A stretch of 64,000 bases of DNA from Sterolibacteriaceae bacterium (GTDB lineage Bacteria > Pseudomonadota > Gammaproteobacteria > Burkholderiales > Rhodocyclaceae): contig JANYCD010000046.1 of NCBI GenBank assembly GCA_025360425.1, positions 17,871 through 81,870 on the forward strand, in the 5' to 3' direction. Positions 16,276-25,226 of this stretch are shown here, piece after piece. How positions within the stretch are numbered: position 1 is the stretch's first letter; every line of letters starts with the position of its first letter. The translations under genes and the position numbers were made by a program. A model generated the notes under the pieces. That model was not told where the DNA came from. It saw only the letters and a program-made list of their open reading frames with translations, and searched no databases.

Positions 16276-17589
16276 ATGAAACCTATCAATGTTGGTCTTC
16301 TGGGCATCGGCACTGTCGGTGGCGGCACGTTTACGGTGCTGGCGCGCAACGAAGCTGAAATTACCCGCCGCGCCGGGCGGCCGATCAGAATTTCGATTGT
16401 TGCCGACAAGGAGGTAGCGTTGGCGAACAAGGTCGCCCAAGGCAAGGCCAAGGTGACCAATGATGCATTCGCTGTCGTCAACGATCCTGAAGTGGACATT
16501 GTCATCGAGCTGATCGGCGGCTGCGGTGTGGCCAAGGAACTGGTGTTGAAGGCGATCGAGAATGGCAAGCATGTGGTCACCGCCAACAAGGCGCTGCTGG
16601 CCAACCACGGCAACGAAATCTTTGCCGCCGCACAGAAAAAAGGCGTGATGGTGGCTTTCGAGGCAGCCGTGGCGGGCGGCATTCCCATCATCAAGGCAGT
16701 ACGTGAGGGCCTTAGCGCCAACCGCATCGAGTGGATCGCCGGCATCATCAACGGCACCACCAATTTCATCCTTTCGGAGATGCGCGACAAGGGATTGTCC
16801 TTCGACGTAGTGCTCAAGGAGGCGCAGCGACTGGGTTACGCCGAGGCCGATCCGACGTTTGACATCGAAGGCGTCGATGCTGCTCACAAGATCACCATCC
16901 TTTCCGCGATCGCCTTCGGCATTCCGGTGCAATTCGACAAGGCGCACGTCGAGGGCATCAGCAAACTCGAAGCTGACGACATCAAGTACGCCGAGCAACT
17001 CGGCTATCGCATCAAGCTGCTGGGCATCACCAAGCGCAAGGAAAACGGCATTGAACTGCGCGTGCATCCAACACTGATCCCCGTTCGACGCCTGATCGCC
17101 AACGTGGAAGGCGCCATGAACGCGGTGTTGGTGCAGGGTGACGCCGTTGGCTCGACCCTCTACTACGGCAAGGGTGCCGGCGCAGAGCCGACAGCCAGCG
17201 CGGTGATTGCCGATCTGGTCGACGTGACCCGCATGCACACGGCCGACTCGGCGCACCGCGTGCCGCATCTGGCATTCCAACCTGACGCGCTGCACAGCAC
17301 CCCGATTCTGCCGCTCTCCGAAGTGGAAACCAGCTATTACCTGCGGCTAAGAGTGGAGGACAAACCCGGCGTACTCGCCGATATCACCCGCATCCTGGCC
17401 GATCAGCAGATATCCATCGACGCCATGATTCAGCGCGAGCCGGGTGAGGGGGAAGATCAGACTGACATCATCATGCTGACGCATGTGACTCGCGAAAAGC
17501 ACGTCGATGCGGCAATTGCCAAAATCGAAATGTTGCCGGTGGTGAAGCGAAACGTGATTCGTCTGCGCATGGAAGATTTGGCTGGCTGA
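16276..17589 (+). CDS. hom: Homoserine dehydrogenase
   Basis: A 437-residue stand-alone homoserine dehydrogenase. It has the Rossmann motif LGIGTVGGGTF at 9-19, TANKALLA, the substrate region AGIINGTTNFILSEM, and EADPTFDIEGVDAAHKI with the catalytic Asp/Lys tract. A C-terminal ACT domain (about 355-435, YYLRLRVEDKPGVLADI) should give feedback inhibition by threonine. It reduces aspartate semialdehyde to homoserine for threonine and methionine. The usual partner thrC is absent: a terminator follows directly. Confidence 0.95.
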   Translation: MKPINVGLLGIGTVGGGTFTVLARNEAEITRRAGRPIRISIVADKEVALANKVAQGKAKVTNDAFAVVNDPEVDIVIELIGGCGVAKELVLKAIENGKHVVTANKALLANHGNEIFAAAQKKGVMVAFEAAVAGGIPIIKAVREGLSANRIEWIAGIINGTTNFILSEMRDKGLSFDVVLKEAQRLGYAEADPTFDIEGVDAAHKITILSAIAFGIPVQFDKAHVEGISKLEADDIKYAEQLGYRIKLLGITKRKENGIELRVHPTLIPVRRLIANVEGAMNAVLVQGDAVGSTLYYGKGAGAEPTASAVIADLVDVTRMHTADSAHRVPHLAFQPDALHSTPILPLSEVETSYYLRLRVEDKPGVLADITRILADQQISIDAMIQREPGEGEDQTDIIMLTHVTREKHVDAAIAKIEMLPVVKRNVIRLRMEDLAG

Positions 17590-17609
17590 AGGATACAGCA
17601 CAAAAAACA

Positions 17610-17638
17610 AAAAACCGGCTAAGTGCCGGTTTTTTTGT
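17610..17638 (+). terminator. Rho-independent terminator after hom
   Basis: Stem AAAAACCGGC (17610-17619), loop TAAGT, stem GCCGGTTTTT (17625-17634), then a T run. The stem begins 20 bases after the hom stop and ends the alaA-hom transcript. Confidence 0.9.
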
Positions 17639-17640
17639 TG

Positions 17641-17976
17641 TGTATCCAGCTACTACATCCAACTTTTAAGGTCATGCTTGTTACAACTCACATTGTTTGT
17701 CGCTATGGTCTATCTGCCGGGTTCATTGCCATGAATAATGACGACGCTGGAAAGGGTGTAATTCGTCGTTGTCGGATTCCAGGTCAATGCCTTCGATGAA
17801 GCCCGTAGAAAATACATTAAAGTTTTTGGGATTGAATTAAAGAAAACATTTTTCTTGGTCGTAAAGGCACATTGGGCTAATTTCGATTCGCAACCGCCAA
17901 ACCTTCGTTAAAGCCGTTCCACAAACCGATAATCTGTGTGTTTCTGACATTTTCATGGAAAATGCTACCAATTTGT
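17641..17976. other. Intergenic region without a recognised gene
   Basis: AT-rich spacer between hom and the diguanylate cyclase. It has no credible ORF with a ribosome-binding site. One imperfect hairpin (about 17738-17772, TGACGACG...CGTCGTTG) lacks a T run. I see no riboswitch, including no cyclic-di-GMP riboswitch motif. Confidence 0.5.
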
Positions 17977-18006
17977 TTGACAAGCGCCGGTGCGGCGTTT
18001 CATACT
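17977..18006 (+). promoter_or_regulatory. Candidate sigma-70 promoter of the DSF signalling genes
   Basis: TTGACA (17977-17982), an 18-base spacer, then CATACT (18001-18006). The -35 is perfect and the -10 is 4 of 6. Transcription would start near 18013, just before AGGA and the GTG at 18034. That argues against the ORF-track ATG at 17938, which lies upstream of this promoter. Confidence 0.6.
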
Positions 18007-18033
18007 CAAAACGTCAAATCATCAGGAACATAC

Positions 18034-19065
18034 GTGACCGACACTGCTAAATTCAGCCACGGTTTGGAGCGGGATGCGATGCTTGCCCCGCTCCCCGATT
18101 TACGCTATCCGACCACGCCATTCGAGCAACTGGCACGCATAGGCGGTCATTTGTTCGATGTGGATGTTTGCGTCGCTCTTTTGCCAGAAGAGCCGCATTG
18201 GATGCGAACGATAGGTGGGCTTCTTGAGAGTGAAGGAAAGGTACCTCAACGGCTGTTCGGCCAGCACAGCGCAATACTGATTCCGGATACATTTGCGCTT
18301 GATTCGTTGCGGGCCAACTTGCTTGTTTCAAAAGACCCCGGCATTCGCTTCGTGGCGCATTCACGTCTGATCGCCAGTGATGGAAAGTCGCCGCTGGATA
18401 TTTTTTTGGGAGACCGTGAGCCTCGCACATGGACCAATGAGCGTTCATCGTTGTTTGGCGACTTTCTGGCGATTTGTAACGAAGTTTTGAATGGTGGTTT
18501 GCAGGAGCGCGAATTGCTTGATCTCATTGAAGAGAACAAGCAGCTTCATCGCTTGGCCACGGTGGATCACCTGACAGGGCTTTGGAATCGAAATTCCATT
18601 TTGGATATTCTTGATCGTGAATTGGAGCGGTGTTTTCGCGAACGGCTGCCGATTTCGGTCATTGTTGCCGATCTGGATCATTTCAAAAATGTAAATGATC
18701 AGTACGGGCACTTGGCGGGTGATGCGGTACTCGAAGAAGTCGGAAGGCGATTGCGCCGTGCCGTGAGAACCTATGATGCGGTCGGTCGCATAGGTGGAGA
18801 GGAGTTCCTGATCGTTATGTCCAGTTGCGATGCGCTGGTCGCTGCTTCTGTTGCCGAGCGTATTCATGCCGTGATTCGAAGTGATTCGATGCCAGCAGGC
18901 GAAACGCAGGTCAGCGTCACGATCAGTCAAGGATTGGTGACTTATTCCGGTGAGAAAAGGATGAATCCGGTGGAACTTTTCGAAAAAGCCGACAAGGCGC
19001 TTTATTTGGCAAAATCCAAAGGTAGGGATGGCATACAAAGAGACACCGACACGAAGTCGCGATAA
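18034..19065 (+). CDS. Diguanylate cyclase (GGDEF) with N-terminal sensor-like domain
   Basis: About 343 residues from the GTG at 18034, preceded by AGGA at a 6-base distance. The first 160 residues resemble a GAF-type sensor (FEQLARIGGHLFDVDVCVALL...). A short helix (ELLDLIEENKQLHRLATVD) links to a GGDEF domain with DHLTGLWNR, DLDHFKNVND and the catalytic GGEEF near residue 254. An RxxD inhibitory site (RTYD) sits exactly five residues before it. The enzyme should therefore make cyclic-di-GMP and be product-inhibited. It directly precedes the HD-GYP phosphodiesterase and hybrid kinase, making it the opposing enzyme of the same circuit. The ORF could start at 17938, but promoter and RBS favour 18034. 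Confidence 0.88.
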   Translation: MTDTAKFSHGLERDAMLAPLPDLRYPTTPFEQLARIGGHLFDVDVCVALLPEEPHWMRTIGGLLESEGKVPQRLFGQHSAILIPDTFALDSLRANLLVSKDPGIRFVAHSRLIASDGKSPLDIFLGDREPRTWTNERSSLFGDFLAICNEVLNGGLQERELLDLIEENKQLHRLATVDHLTGLWNRNSILDILDRELERCFRERLPISVIVADLDHFKNVNDQYGHLAGDAVLEEVGRRLRRAVRTYDAVGRIGGEEFLIVMSSCDALVAASVAERIHAVIRSDSMPAGETQVSVTISQGLVTYSGEKRMNPVELFEKADKALYLAKSKGRDGIQRDTDTKSR

Positions 19066-19142
19066 ATAAGTATGGGCGGCTTATCTTGGAGTCAGCGCCA
19101 GTACCGGCGCTTGATCAGCGGAAAGTTTTTGGGGGTATAGCG

Positions 19143-20441
19143 ATGGGAAAGTTTGGTGGAAACTCACTTTTTCGGCACTCAAGCGAGTTACGGCGTGATA
19201 TGCGTTATGTACGAAGCGATATTGTTGAGTATCTGAAACGTCCTAAAGGAGAAGACGGAGTACTTCTAAGCCGACCGCATGACCAGCGCTCAATTGAGCA
19301 ATATGGCACTGGAAGAAGAGTATTTAAGCAGGCTCGCGAATATCATCAATCAGCCAATTTCGAATTGCCGCCAATGACTTCCAGCGCATTGACCATCGTC
19401 GTCATTGATGACCAGTCAACAGGCAGACTGCTGATCTCGGAAATACTCACTGGTGTTGCTCCGGATGCACAAGTAATTGCTTTTGAAGAACCATTCGATG
19501 CAATTGCATATGCGGAAACACATCAAGTGGATCTCGTGTTGACCGATTACAGAATGCCATCAATTGACGGCATCGAGACCATACGTCGACTACGCGCCAT
19601 TGAGCATATGATCGAAGTGCCAATAATATGTATAACGATCGTCGATGACCGCGAAATAAAGTACCGGGCATTGGAGGCAGGTGCCACCGACTTCCTCAAA
19701 CGGCCACTGGACCCGTTCGAGTGTGCAGCCAGATGCAGAAATCTTCTAAGTTTGCGTAAGCAGCAATTACTCAATCACGAGTACACAGAGAATCTTGAAG
19801 ATCGCGTTGACCAGGTGACCCGGGAAATGCGTGTCAGCGAAATGGAAACCCTTTTGCGGCTCGCACGCGTTGCCGAACAACGCGATAGTTTTACCGGTTT
19901 GCATCTGGTCAGAATGGCAAAATATTCGGTGTTGCTGGCACGCGAACGTCAATGGAACGCTGATAGCCTGGATATCCTTGAGTTGGCTGCCCCGCTGCAT
20001 GATATCGGGAAAATCGCGATTCCTGATGAAATTCTTCAGGCCCAACGTCGCTTGACTGAAGAAGAAATGATAGTCATGCGCACGCATGCAGAGATAGGGC
20101 ACTCAATGCTGGAAGGGAGTCAATCGCGCTACCTGCAAATGGCCGCCTCGGTCGCCAGAAGTCACCATGAAAAATTTGATGGCAGCGGCTACCCCAGCGC
20201 ACTCGCGGGTGAGCAAATTCCGATCGAAGCCAGAATCGTCGCAATTGCCGATGTCTATGATGCTCTGACTTCCAAGCGTCACTATAAAGCGGCCTGGACC
20301 GTTGAAGAGGCTACGGATCACATGTGGGCGCAATCGGGGCGACACTTTGATCCGCTGCTACTTACCAGTTTTTTTGCATGCAAGGACGAACGAGAACAAA
20401 TTCGTCTGGCTTTTGGCGACCCGATCTCCGATACCGATTGA
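19143..20441 (+). CDS. rpfG: RpfG-like response regulator with HD-GYP phosphodiesterase domain
   Basis: A receiver domain (IVVIDDQSTGR acidic pocket, phospho-acceptor Asp in VLTDYRMPS at about residue 135, FLKRPLDP) is followed by a helix and an HD-GYP domain with HDIGKIAIPDEI at about 286 and HHEKFDGSGYP at about 341-351. HD-GYP proteins hydrolyse cyclic-di-GMP. The RpfC-like kinase gene follows, so this should be its partner. I chose the ATG at 19143 because GGGGG precedes it; this leaves a 77-residue extension before the receiver. An ATG at 19374 would give a 355-residue protein nearer the usual RpfG length but has no visible RBS. Confidence 0.88.
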   Translation: MGKFGGNSLFRHSSELRRDMRYVRSDIVEYLKRPKGEDGVLLSRPHDQRSIEQYGTGRRVFKQAREYHQSANFELPPMTSSALTIVVIDDQSTGRLLISEILTGVAPDAQVIAFEEPFDAIAYAETHQVDLVLTDYRMPSIDGIETIRRLRAIEHMIEVPIICITIVDDREIKYRALEAGATDFLKRPLDPFECAARCRNLLSLRKQQLLNHEYTENLEDRVDQVTREMRVSEMETLLRLARVAEQRDSFTGLHLVRMAKYSVLLARERQWNADSLDILELAAPLHDIGKIAIPDEILQAQRRLTEEEMIVMRTHAEIGHSMLEGSQSRYLQMAASVARSHHEKFDGSGYPSALAGEQIPIEARIVAIADVYDALTSKRHYKAAWTVEEATDHMWAQSGRHFDPLLLTSFFACKDEREQIRLAFGDPISDTD

Positions 20442-20512
20442 TTGTCGAGCATTCCATTTCTTGACACAGTTGACGAGCACGACCACACAGAAGCCAAAGG
20501 TGCCCATCGATC

Positions 20513-22636
20513 ATGACATTACTAGCGCAACTCCCCTCAAAGCTTGACCTTGGGGCCAGTGTAAAGGCACAGGCGATTCTCCGTGCGCTATTGGCACTGC
20601 CAATCGTTTTGGGTGGTGCTGGATTGTTTCATTTGAGTGGAATTGCCAGTACCTGGATCTGGTTGCTGGGAGCATGCCAACTCATATACACGTTGTTGAT
20701 GCTGATACTTGCGCATCATCCTGGTCGTTTTACCGCGCGACAGTTAGTAAGCCTCTCGGCAGTTCTCGATCCACTTGTACTTTCAGCATGGCTGCCGCTC
20801 ATGAATGAATATGGCGGACTGGTTGTGGGGTTTTATCTCTTCACGATTCTCGGCTTTGGATTCCGCACCGGCTTAAAGCTTATGCGGGTATGCCAACTTG
20901 TTTCTATTGCCGGTTTTTCTGCAGTATTGCTCGTGGTTCCTTTCTGGAGAGAGCATTTCGTCATATGGCTGTCGTTTTTGGTGACACTGATCGTAGTTCC
21001 CCTCTACGCGACAGTATTGATACGGAAACTCCACGAATCTCGCGCGCATGCCGAACAGGAAAGCATGGCCAAATCTGAATTGCTAGCCCGGGTCAGTCAT
21101 GAACTACGAACCCCGCTGTCCGGCATCATGGCGGCGACGCAACTGCTGGCAATGGAAACCAGCGACAAGAAAGCTGCAAAACGGGCTGAAACGATTCTTG
21201 GGCTATCCAAGGATCTGCTGCATGAAATCAATGACCTGCTTGATCAATCGAAGTACGAGGCCAAGGCTCTGGTGCTGGAGTCTGTAGCGTTGAACTTGCC
21301 GGAGCAGATGGAACGAGTCCGCCTCACCATGGAGCCTGCGGCAGCGAAAAAGAATCTCGCGTTTCGGACCAGCATGGATCCGAGGATCGCAGATTGGGTG
21401 CTTGGTGACTCTCATTACCTGAGCCGGGTATTGCTCAACCTTGTGGGTAATGGAGTCAAGTTCACCGATCACGGCGAGATTTTGATCGGAATGCATCTGC
21501 TAGATGAGAGCGAAACAGAATATCGCATTCGCTTTACGGTTCAGGATAGCGGAATCGGTATTGCACCGGAACATCATGAGCGCATTTTCGAGCCATTCTT
21601 TCAGACTGACAGCGGGACGGTACGCCGTTACGGAGGGACGGGGTTGGGCATGACCATTGCCCGAGAAATTGTGAAATTGATGGGCGGCGATCTACGCTTG
21701 GCGAGTGAGTTGGGCAAGGGGACCCTGTTTTATTTTGACCTCTCCATGCCGAGAACCGGGATTCCTGAAGAGCGCATAAGTTCAAGCGAAGTGGTGCCGT
21801 TGGTGAACGGCAAGCGAATATTCGTAGTCGATGATCACGAAACGAACCTGATGCTGATCAAGGAATTGCTCGAGCAGGATCGACATGAAGTCACCGTCGC
21901 GACGGGCGGCATGGAGTCGCTGGAGATTCTGAGTTCCAGAGAGTTCGATGTCATTTTCCTGGATTTTAATTTAAGTGATATGGACGGGCTCAGGCTTCTG
22001 CAGCTTTACCGCTTTGGAACGGTTAATCCGGCACCGACCTTCTTCCTTACTGCAGATGCAACATTGGTGACTGCCGACAAGCTCAAGAATTCGGGTGCTG
22101 TCGGAGTATTGATAAAGCCGATCATACTTGGCGAGTTACGGCGGGCTGTAGCACAAGCATGTGGTCTGACGTCGGCCAAGACTACGGTTATCGATCAGGC
22201 TTCATCCAAATCTGCTCGACCTATTCTGAAGGCAGTTCCCGCTCAGGCAATCGATCTCACGGTGATCGAGCATCTCAAATCTATCAGTGGACGTCCTGCT
22301 TTCCTGCGAGAACTATTGACGCATGCTGAGGAGGACATCCGGCGCAATTGCGAGGATCTTGTCCGGGCATTGACTATCCGTGATATCGAGTGCATCGCCG
22401 ATACCGCCCATGCGCTTAAAGGTGTCTGTGCCAGCATCGGTGCTGTACGTTTGATGGCCGTCGCGACAGGTCTCATGCGTTGCTCGCGCGAAGACCTGAA
22501 GCGTGCCGAACCCCGAATGAGAACCGACGTCACCGAAGCTTCAATCGCCACATTGGATGCTATCGGCAATATCCTTGCCGATATTGACAGTAAGAAACCG
22601 GTCGATAGTTCAGCGGCCTTCCTGCATACGAATTAG
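20513..22636 (+). CDS. rpfC: RpfC-like hybrid sensor histidine kinase (DSF receptor)
   Basis: 707 residues, close to Xanthomonas RpfC (about 726). Order: five or six membrane helices in the first 170 residues with almost no periplasmic domain, HisKA with VSHELRTPLSG (His at about 196), HATPase with NLVGNGVKFT, DSGIGI and GGTGLGM, a receiver with Asp in FLDFNLSDMDG (about 484), and a C-terminal Hpt domain with ADTAHALKGVCASIGA (His at about 633). RpfC senses DSF through its N-terminal membrane region and relays phosphate through the receiver and Hpt to RpfG. All relay residues are present. The 3' end overlaps the convergent rpfF by 27 bases. Confidence 0.9.
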   Translation: MTLLAQLPSKLDLGASVKAQAILRALLALPIVLGGAGLFHLSGIASTWIWLLGACQLIYTLLMLILAHHPGRFTARQLVSLSAVLDPLVLSAWLPLMNEYGGLVVGFYLFTILGFGFRTGLKLMRVCQLVSIAGFSAVLLVVPFWREHFVIWLSFLVTLIVVPLYATVLIRKLHESRAHAEQESMAKSELLARVSHELRTPLSGIMAATQLLAMETSDKKAAKRAETILGLSKDLLHEINDLLDQSKYEAKALVLESVALNLPEQMERVRLTMEPAAAKKNLAFRTSMDPRIADWVLGDSHYLSRVLLNLVGNGVKFTDHGEILIGMHLLDESETEYRIRFTVQDSGIGIAPEHHERIFEPFFQTDSGTVRRYGGTGLGMTIAREIVKLMGGDLRLASELGKGTLFYFDLSMPRTGIPEERISSSEVVPLVNGKRIFVVDDHETNLMLIKELLEQDRHEVTVATGGMESLEILSSREFDVIFLDFNLSDMDGLRLLQLYRFGTVNPAPTFFLTADATLVTADKLKNSGAVGVLIKPIILGELRRAVAQACGLTSAKTTVIDQASSKSARPILKAVPAQAIDLTVIEHLKSISGRPAFLRELLTHAEEDIRRNCEDLVRALTIRDIECIADTAHALKGVCASIGAVRLMAVATGLMRCSREDLKRAEPRMRTDVTEASIATLDAIGNILADIDSKKPVDSSAAFLHTN

Positions 22637-23485
22637 CATTTCCATCACACGAAGCTCATCGGCAGTCAGGTCCATGGCGGTGCTGACCCATTCGTCGACC
22701 ACCATCAATAACTCCTGGTAATCCAGCGGCGCGACACGATAACGACTGCGCTGTAGCATAAGACGGGCAATACGCCGCTTGGCATGTCCTGCGATAAACT
22801 TTTCGACGGTGGCAACGCCTTCGCCCTTCGCGCAAAGTTCATCCACGATCCCCATTTCCTTCAGTTCCTTCGCCGAGTAGATGCGGCCATTGGTCATCAT
22901 TCGCTCGGCTTCATAAACGCCCACACGGCGTGCGAGCAGGCTCATGCCCCCGGTGCAAGGGAACAGGCCGAACATGATTTCAGGAAAGCCAAATTCACTC
23001 TGCTCTTCTGCAATTAAAAAATCCGCGCCGAGCGCAGTTTCGAATCCGCCACCCAAAGCACGACCCTGAACCAGCGCAATGGTGGTTGCGCGATTGTTCA
23101 GCGTCGTCGCCCACTCGTACAGGATGTCCAGGCACAGCTTGGAGTATTGATACAGGGACGTCTTGTCCTGCCGGGTAATGCACGAACGAAAGTGCTCAAG
23201 ATCTCCACCCAGACTGAAATAATCCGGGTGACCGGACTTGAGCACCGTGTAATGCACAGGTTTCATCTGTCCCTGGTGTCGCCAGCTGACGTCATCGTTT
23301 TTCACTGCTGAAAGCAATTCGTGCAAGCCATTCAATATCGGTAACGAGAAGTTCTGACGTCCCCCGGCAATATCACGGGCCATGGTGACCCACAGCGTGT
23401 TGGCCGCTCCGGAGTCAAAGTCGACCTCGATGCGATTGGATCCGCGCTGAATTTTTGGTTGCGCAGCAAAGTTGAGAGTTGCCAT
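22610..23485 (-). CDS. rpfF: RpfF-like DSF synthase (crotonase superfamily)
   Basis: 291 residues, the length of Xanthomonas RpfF (289). The crotonase core has YFSLGGDLEHF (oxyanion hole), GRALGGGFETALGADFLIAEE, and FGFPEIMFGLFPCTGGMSLLARRVG. Glutamates at 149 (GGGFE) and 169 (FPEIMF) are 20 apart, the spacing of the two catalytic glutamates of RpfF (141 and 161). RpfF dehydrates 3-hydroxyacyl-ACP and then cleaves the thioester to release the cis-2-unsaturated fatty acid signal. It lies last in a minus-strand set behind an ACP and a ketosynthase, convergent with rpfC. An ordinary enoyl-CoA hydratase is the alternative, but the context and glutamate pair favour RpfF. Confidence 0.87.
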   Translation of the reverse strand: MATLNFAAQPKIQRGSNRIEVDFDSGAANTLWVTMARDIAGGRQNFSLPILNGLHELLSAVKNDDVSWRHQGQMKPVHYTVLKSGHPDYFSLGGDLEHFRSCITRQDKTSLYQYSKLCLDILYEWATTLNNRATTIALVQGRALGGGFETALGADFLIAEEQSEFGFPEIMFGLFPCTGGMSLLARRVGVYEAERMMTNGRIYSAKELKEMGIVDELCAKGEGVATVEKFIAGHAKRRIARLMLQRSRYRVAPLDYQELLMVVDEWVSTAMDLTADELRVMEMLIRMQEGR

Positions 23486-23514
23486 GATTTTCCCCTTCGT
23501 GAGTTAAAAAAGGA

Positions 23515-24783
23515 CTACACCGGAACAGCCTGATGTGTGCTCGGAGTTTCACGATATTTCGAAACCACCAGCGCCACATTGGTACCACCCAAACCCGATG
23601 AGAACGACATCGCGTGCTCGATCAGTCTATCGAAAATCGGAATATTGGCGACGTGATTCAAATTGCAATCGGGGTCGAGTTCGTCCAGGTTTGTTGTCGC
23701 CGGAAGGAATGATTCGTTCATCGCGACAATCGTAATGATCAATTCCATTACGCTTGCCGCCCCAAGGAGATGACCATGTACAGATTTTGTCGAGCTGACA
23801 GGCAGGGCCTCGGCCGCTTCGCCAAAAGCAAGCTTGATTGCGTTGGCCTCGACCGTATCACCACCACGCGTAGCGGTGGCGTGAGCATTGAAGTAATCAA
23901 TCGCTGCCGGCTGAATTCCGGCATCTTTGAGCGCAGCGGCCATTGCAATGACCTGCCCATCGGCTTTTGGTGAGCCGATATGGTAGCCATCAGATGCGAT
24001 GCCATAACCGGACAAGGTGGCAAGGCAAGTGGCGCCTCTTTTCCTGGCATGGGTGGCCGATTCAAGCACAATGAATGCAGCTCCTTCACCAATAACCAGA
24101 CCAGTGCGGTTCTTCGAAAACGGCTTGCAACTGTGACCGACATCCTGCGTGTCCGGTGTGGCTAGTGCCCGACTCCCATCCCAGGCAACAAAGGTCGATG
24201 TGGTTAAAGGAGAGTCGGCGCCACCAGCGATTGCAACGTCAAGATAACCGTCGCGGATGGCCCTGTAAGCATCTCCGATGGCGGTTCCTGAGGAAGTACA
24301 TGCGGTGTTATGCGTCATCACCGGCCCCAGGATTTGGTGCCGTATCGATATTTGCGCCGCGCCTGCATTGTGCATGATTGCAAATACGGTATAGGGCCTG
24401 GCAGACTGGGCGTGTTCTACAAGATACTTCTCAAACCAGATTTCCTCCAGCTCGGCACTACCCCTTACGGTTCCATAGTAGAGGCCAGCCCTTTGTTGAT
24501 ATTCAGATAAATCGTTCAATCCCGCCCCAGTGATCGCTTGGCGAGCAGCTAAAACAGCCATCTGCGTGCAACGATCCAGATACGGTAAATCGAGCTTTGA
24601 AAATTCATCGCTGAAGTCGCGCAAAACCCTTCCGGCTGGATATTTTTTGCTTAATTTTGAGGACTGCCAAAGGTGAATCCCTGATCGTCCGTTTTTCAGT
24701 GCTGATATCAATTCGGCCGTGTCAAGTCCGATTGGGGAAACCAGGCCCATCCCGGTGATAACGACATCCTGCTGTTGGTTCAT
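23515..24783 (-). CDS. Beta-ketoacyl-ACP synthase (FabF-like) beside DSF synthase
   Basis: A 422-residue ketosynthase with the complete Cys-His-His triad: Cys162 in HNTACTSSGTA, His301 in NAHATATRGGD and His338 in STKSVHGHLLGAAS, with Lys333 before it. The glycine-rich FSSGLGGTNVALV closes the fold. It condenses malonyl-ACP with an acyl primer to lengthen a chain. It differs in style from a housekeeping FabF and is not next to fabD, fabG or fabH. It lies 30 bases after a dedicated ACP gene and 29 bases before rpfF, so it probably builds or elongates the acyl chain that RpfF converts. Confidence 0.9.
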   Translation of the reverse strand: MNQQQDVVITGMGLVSPIGLDTAELISALKNGRSGIHLWQSSKLSKKYPAGRVLRDFSDEFSKLDLPYLDRCTQMAVLAARQAITGAGLNDLSEYQQRAGLYYGTVRGSAELEEIWFEKYLVEHAQSARPYTVFAIMHNAGAAQISIRHQILGPVMTHNTACTSSGTAIGDAYRAIRDGYLDVAIAGGADSPLTTSTFVAWDGSRALATPDTQDVGHSCKPFSKNRTGLVIGEGAAFIVLESATHARKRGATCLATLSGYGIASDGYHIGSPKADGQVIAMAAALKDAGIQPAAIDYFNAHATATRGGDTVEANAIKLAFGEAAEALPVSSTKSVHGHLLGAASVMELIITIVAMNESFLPATTNLDELDPDCNLNHVANIPIFDRLIEHAMSFSSGLGGTNVALVVSKYRETPSTHQAVPV

Positions 24784-24813
24784 ATTTTGGCTGGTTCCGT
24801 TATCGACTCAAAC

Positions 24814-25074
24814 TCAAACACTAGGTGCCATATTCCGTTCTATGGCGGCCGCGACTTCACCCAATGACGGGTTCGGCGGTACGGAGAGATCTTCCAATTT
24901 GATGCCAAGTTCTGATTCCATGTCCAGCATGATCTCTAATACATGAAGAGAATCAACACCCAAGTCACGGAGGCGGGAGTTCTCGTCAACTTTTGTGACA
25001 TCAATGGCGAATCGGTCTTTCAATGCATCCTTGATCTTTTCGACTAGATCGATATTGCTCAGAGGAGAAGGCAT
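24814..25074 (-). CDS. Acyl carrier protein dedicated to the RpfF/KS operon
   Basis: An 86-residue acidic four-helix carrier protein. The phosphopantetheine serine is Ser42 in LGVDSLHVLEIMLDMESELGI, the standard DSL motif. It is the first gene of the minus-strand ACP-KS-rpfF set and is unlike the housekeeping AcpP (no ADSLDTVELVMA signature), so it is a specialised ACP. It would carry the growing chain for the adjacent ketosynthase and present 3-hydroxyacyl substrate to RpfF. AGGA lies about 14 bases before the ATG at 25072-25074. Confidence 0.88.
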   Translation of the reverse strand: MPSPLSNIDLVEKIKDALKDRFAIDVTKVDENSRLRDLGVDSLHVLEIMLDMESELGIKLEDLSVPPNPSLGEVAAAIERNMAPSV

Positions 25075-25226
25075 AGTGCGATTCCATCCTAAATTAAATT
25101 AATCGGCTGCTTGTTCGCAGTAGTTGAAAGTCATCTGCGACGACCATACGGAACAAAACCTAACACGAAGCATGCCAAACCGAAAGTCGGCAGCGGAGTG
25201 GGATTCGAGATCAGTTTGCTTGATAT

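Noticed and set aside
16252-17295. 347-codon ORF antisense to hom
   Set aside because: Shadow of a well-conserved gene, with no family resemblance.
17641-17937. Cyclic-di-GMP riboswitch before the diguanylate cyclase
   Set aside because: No matching conserved sequence; only an imperfect hairpin is visible.
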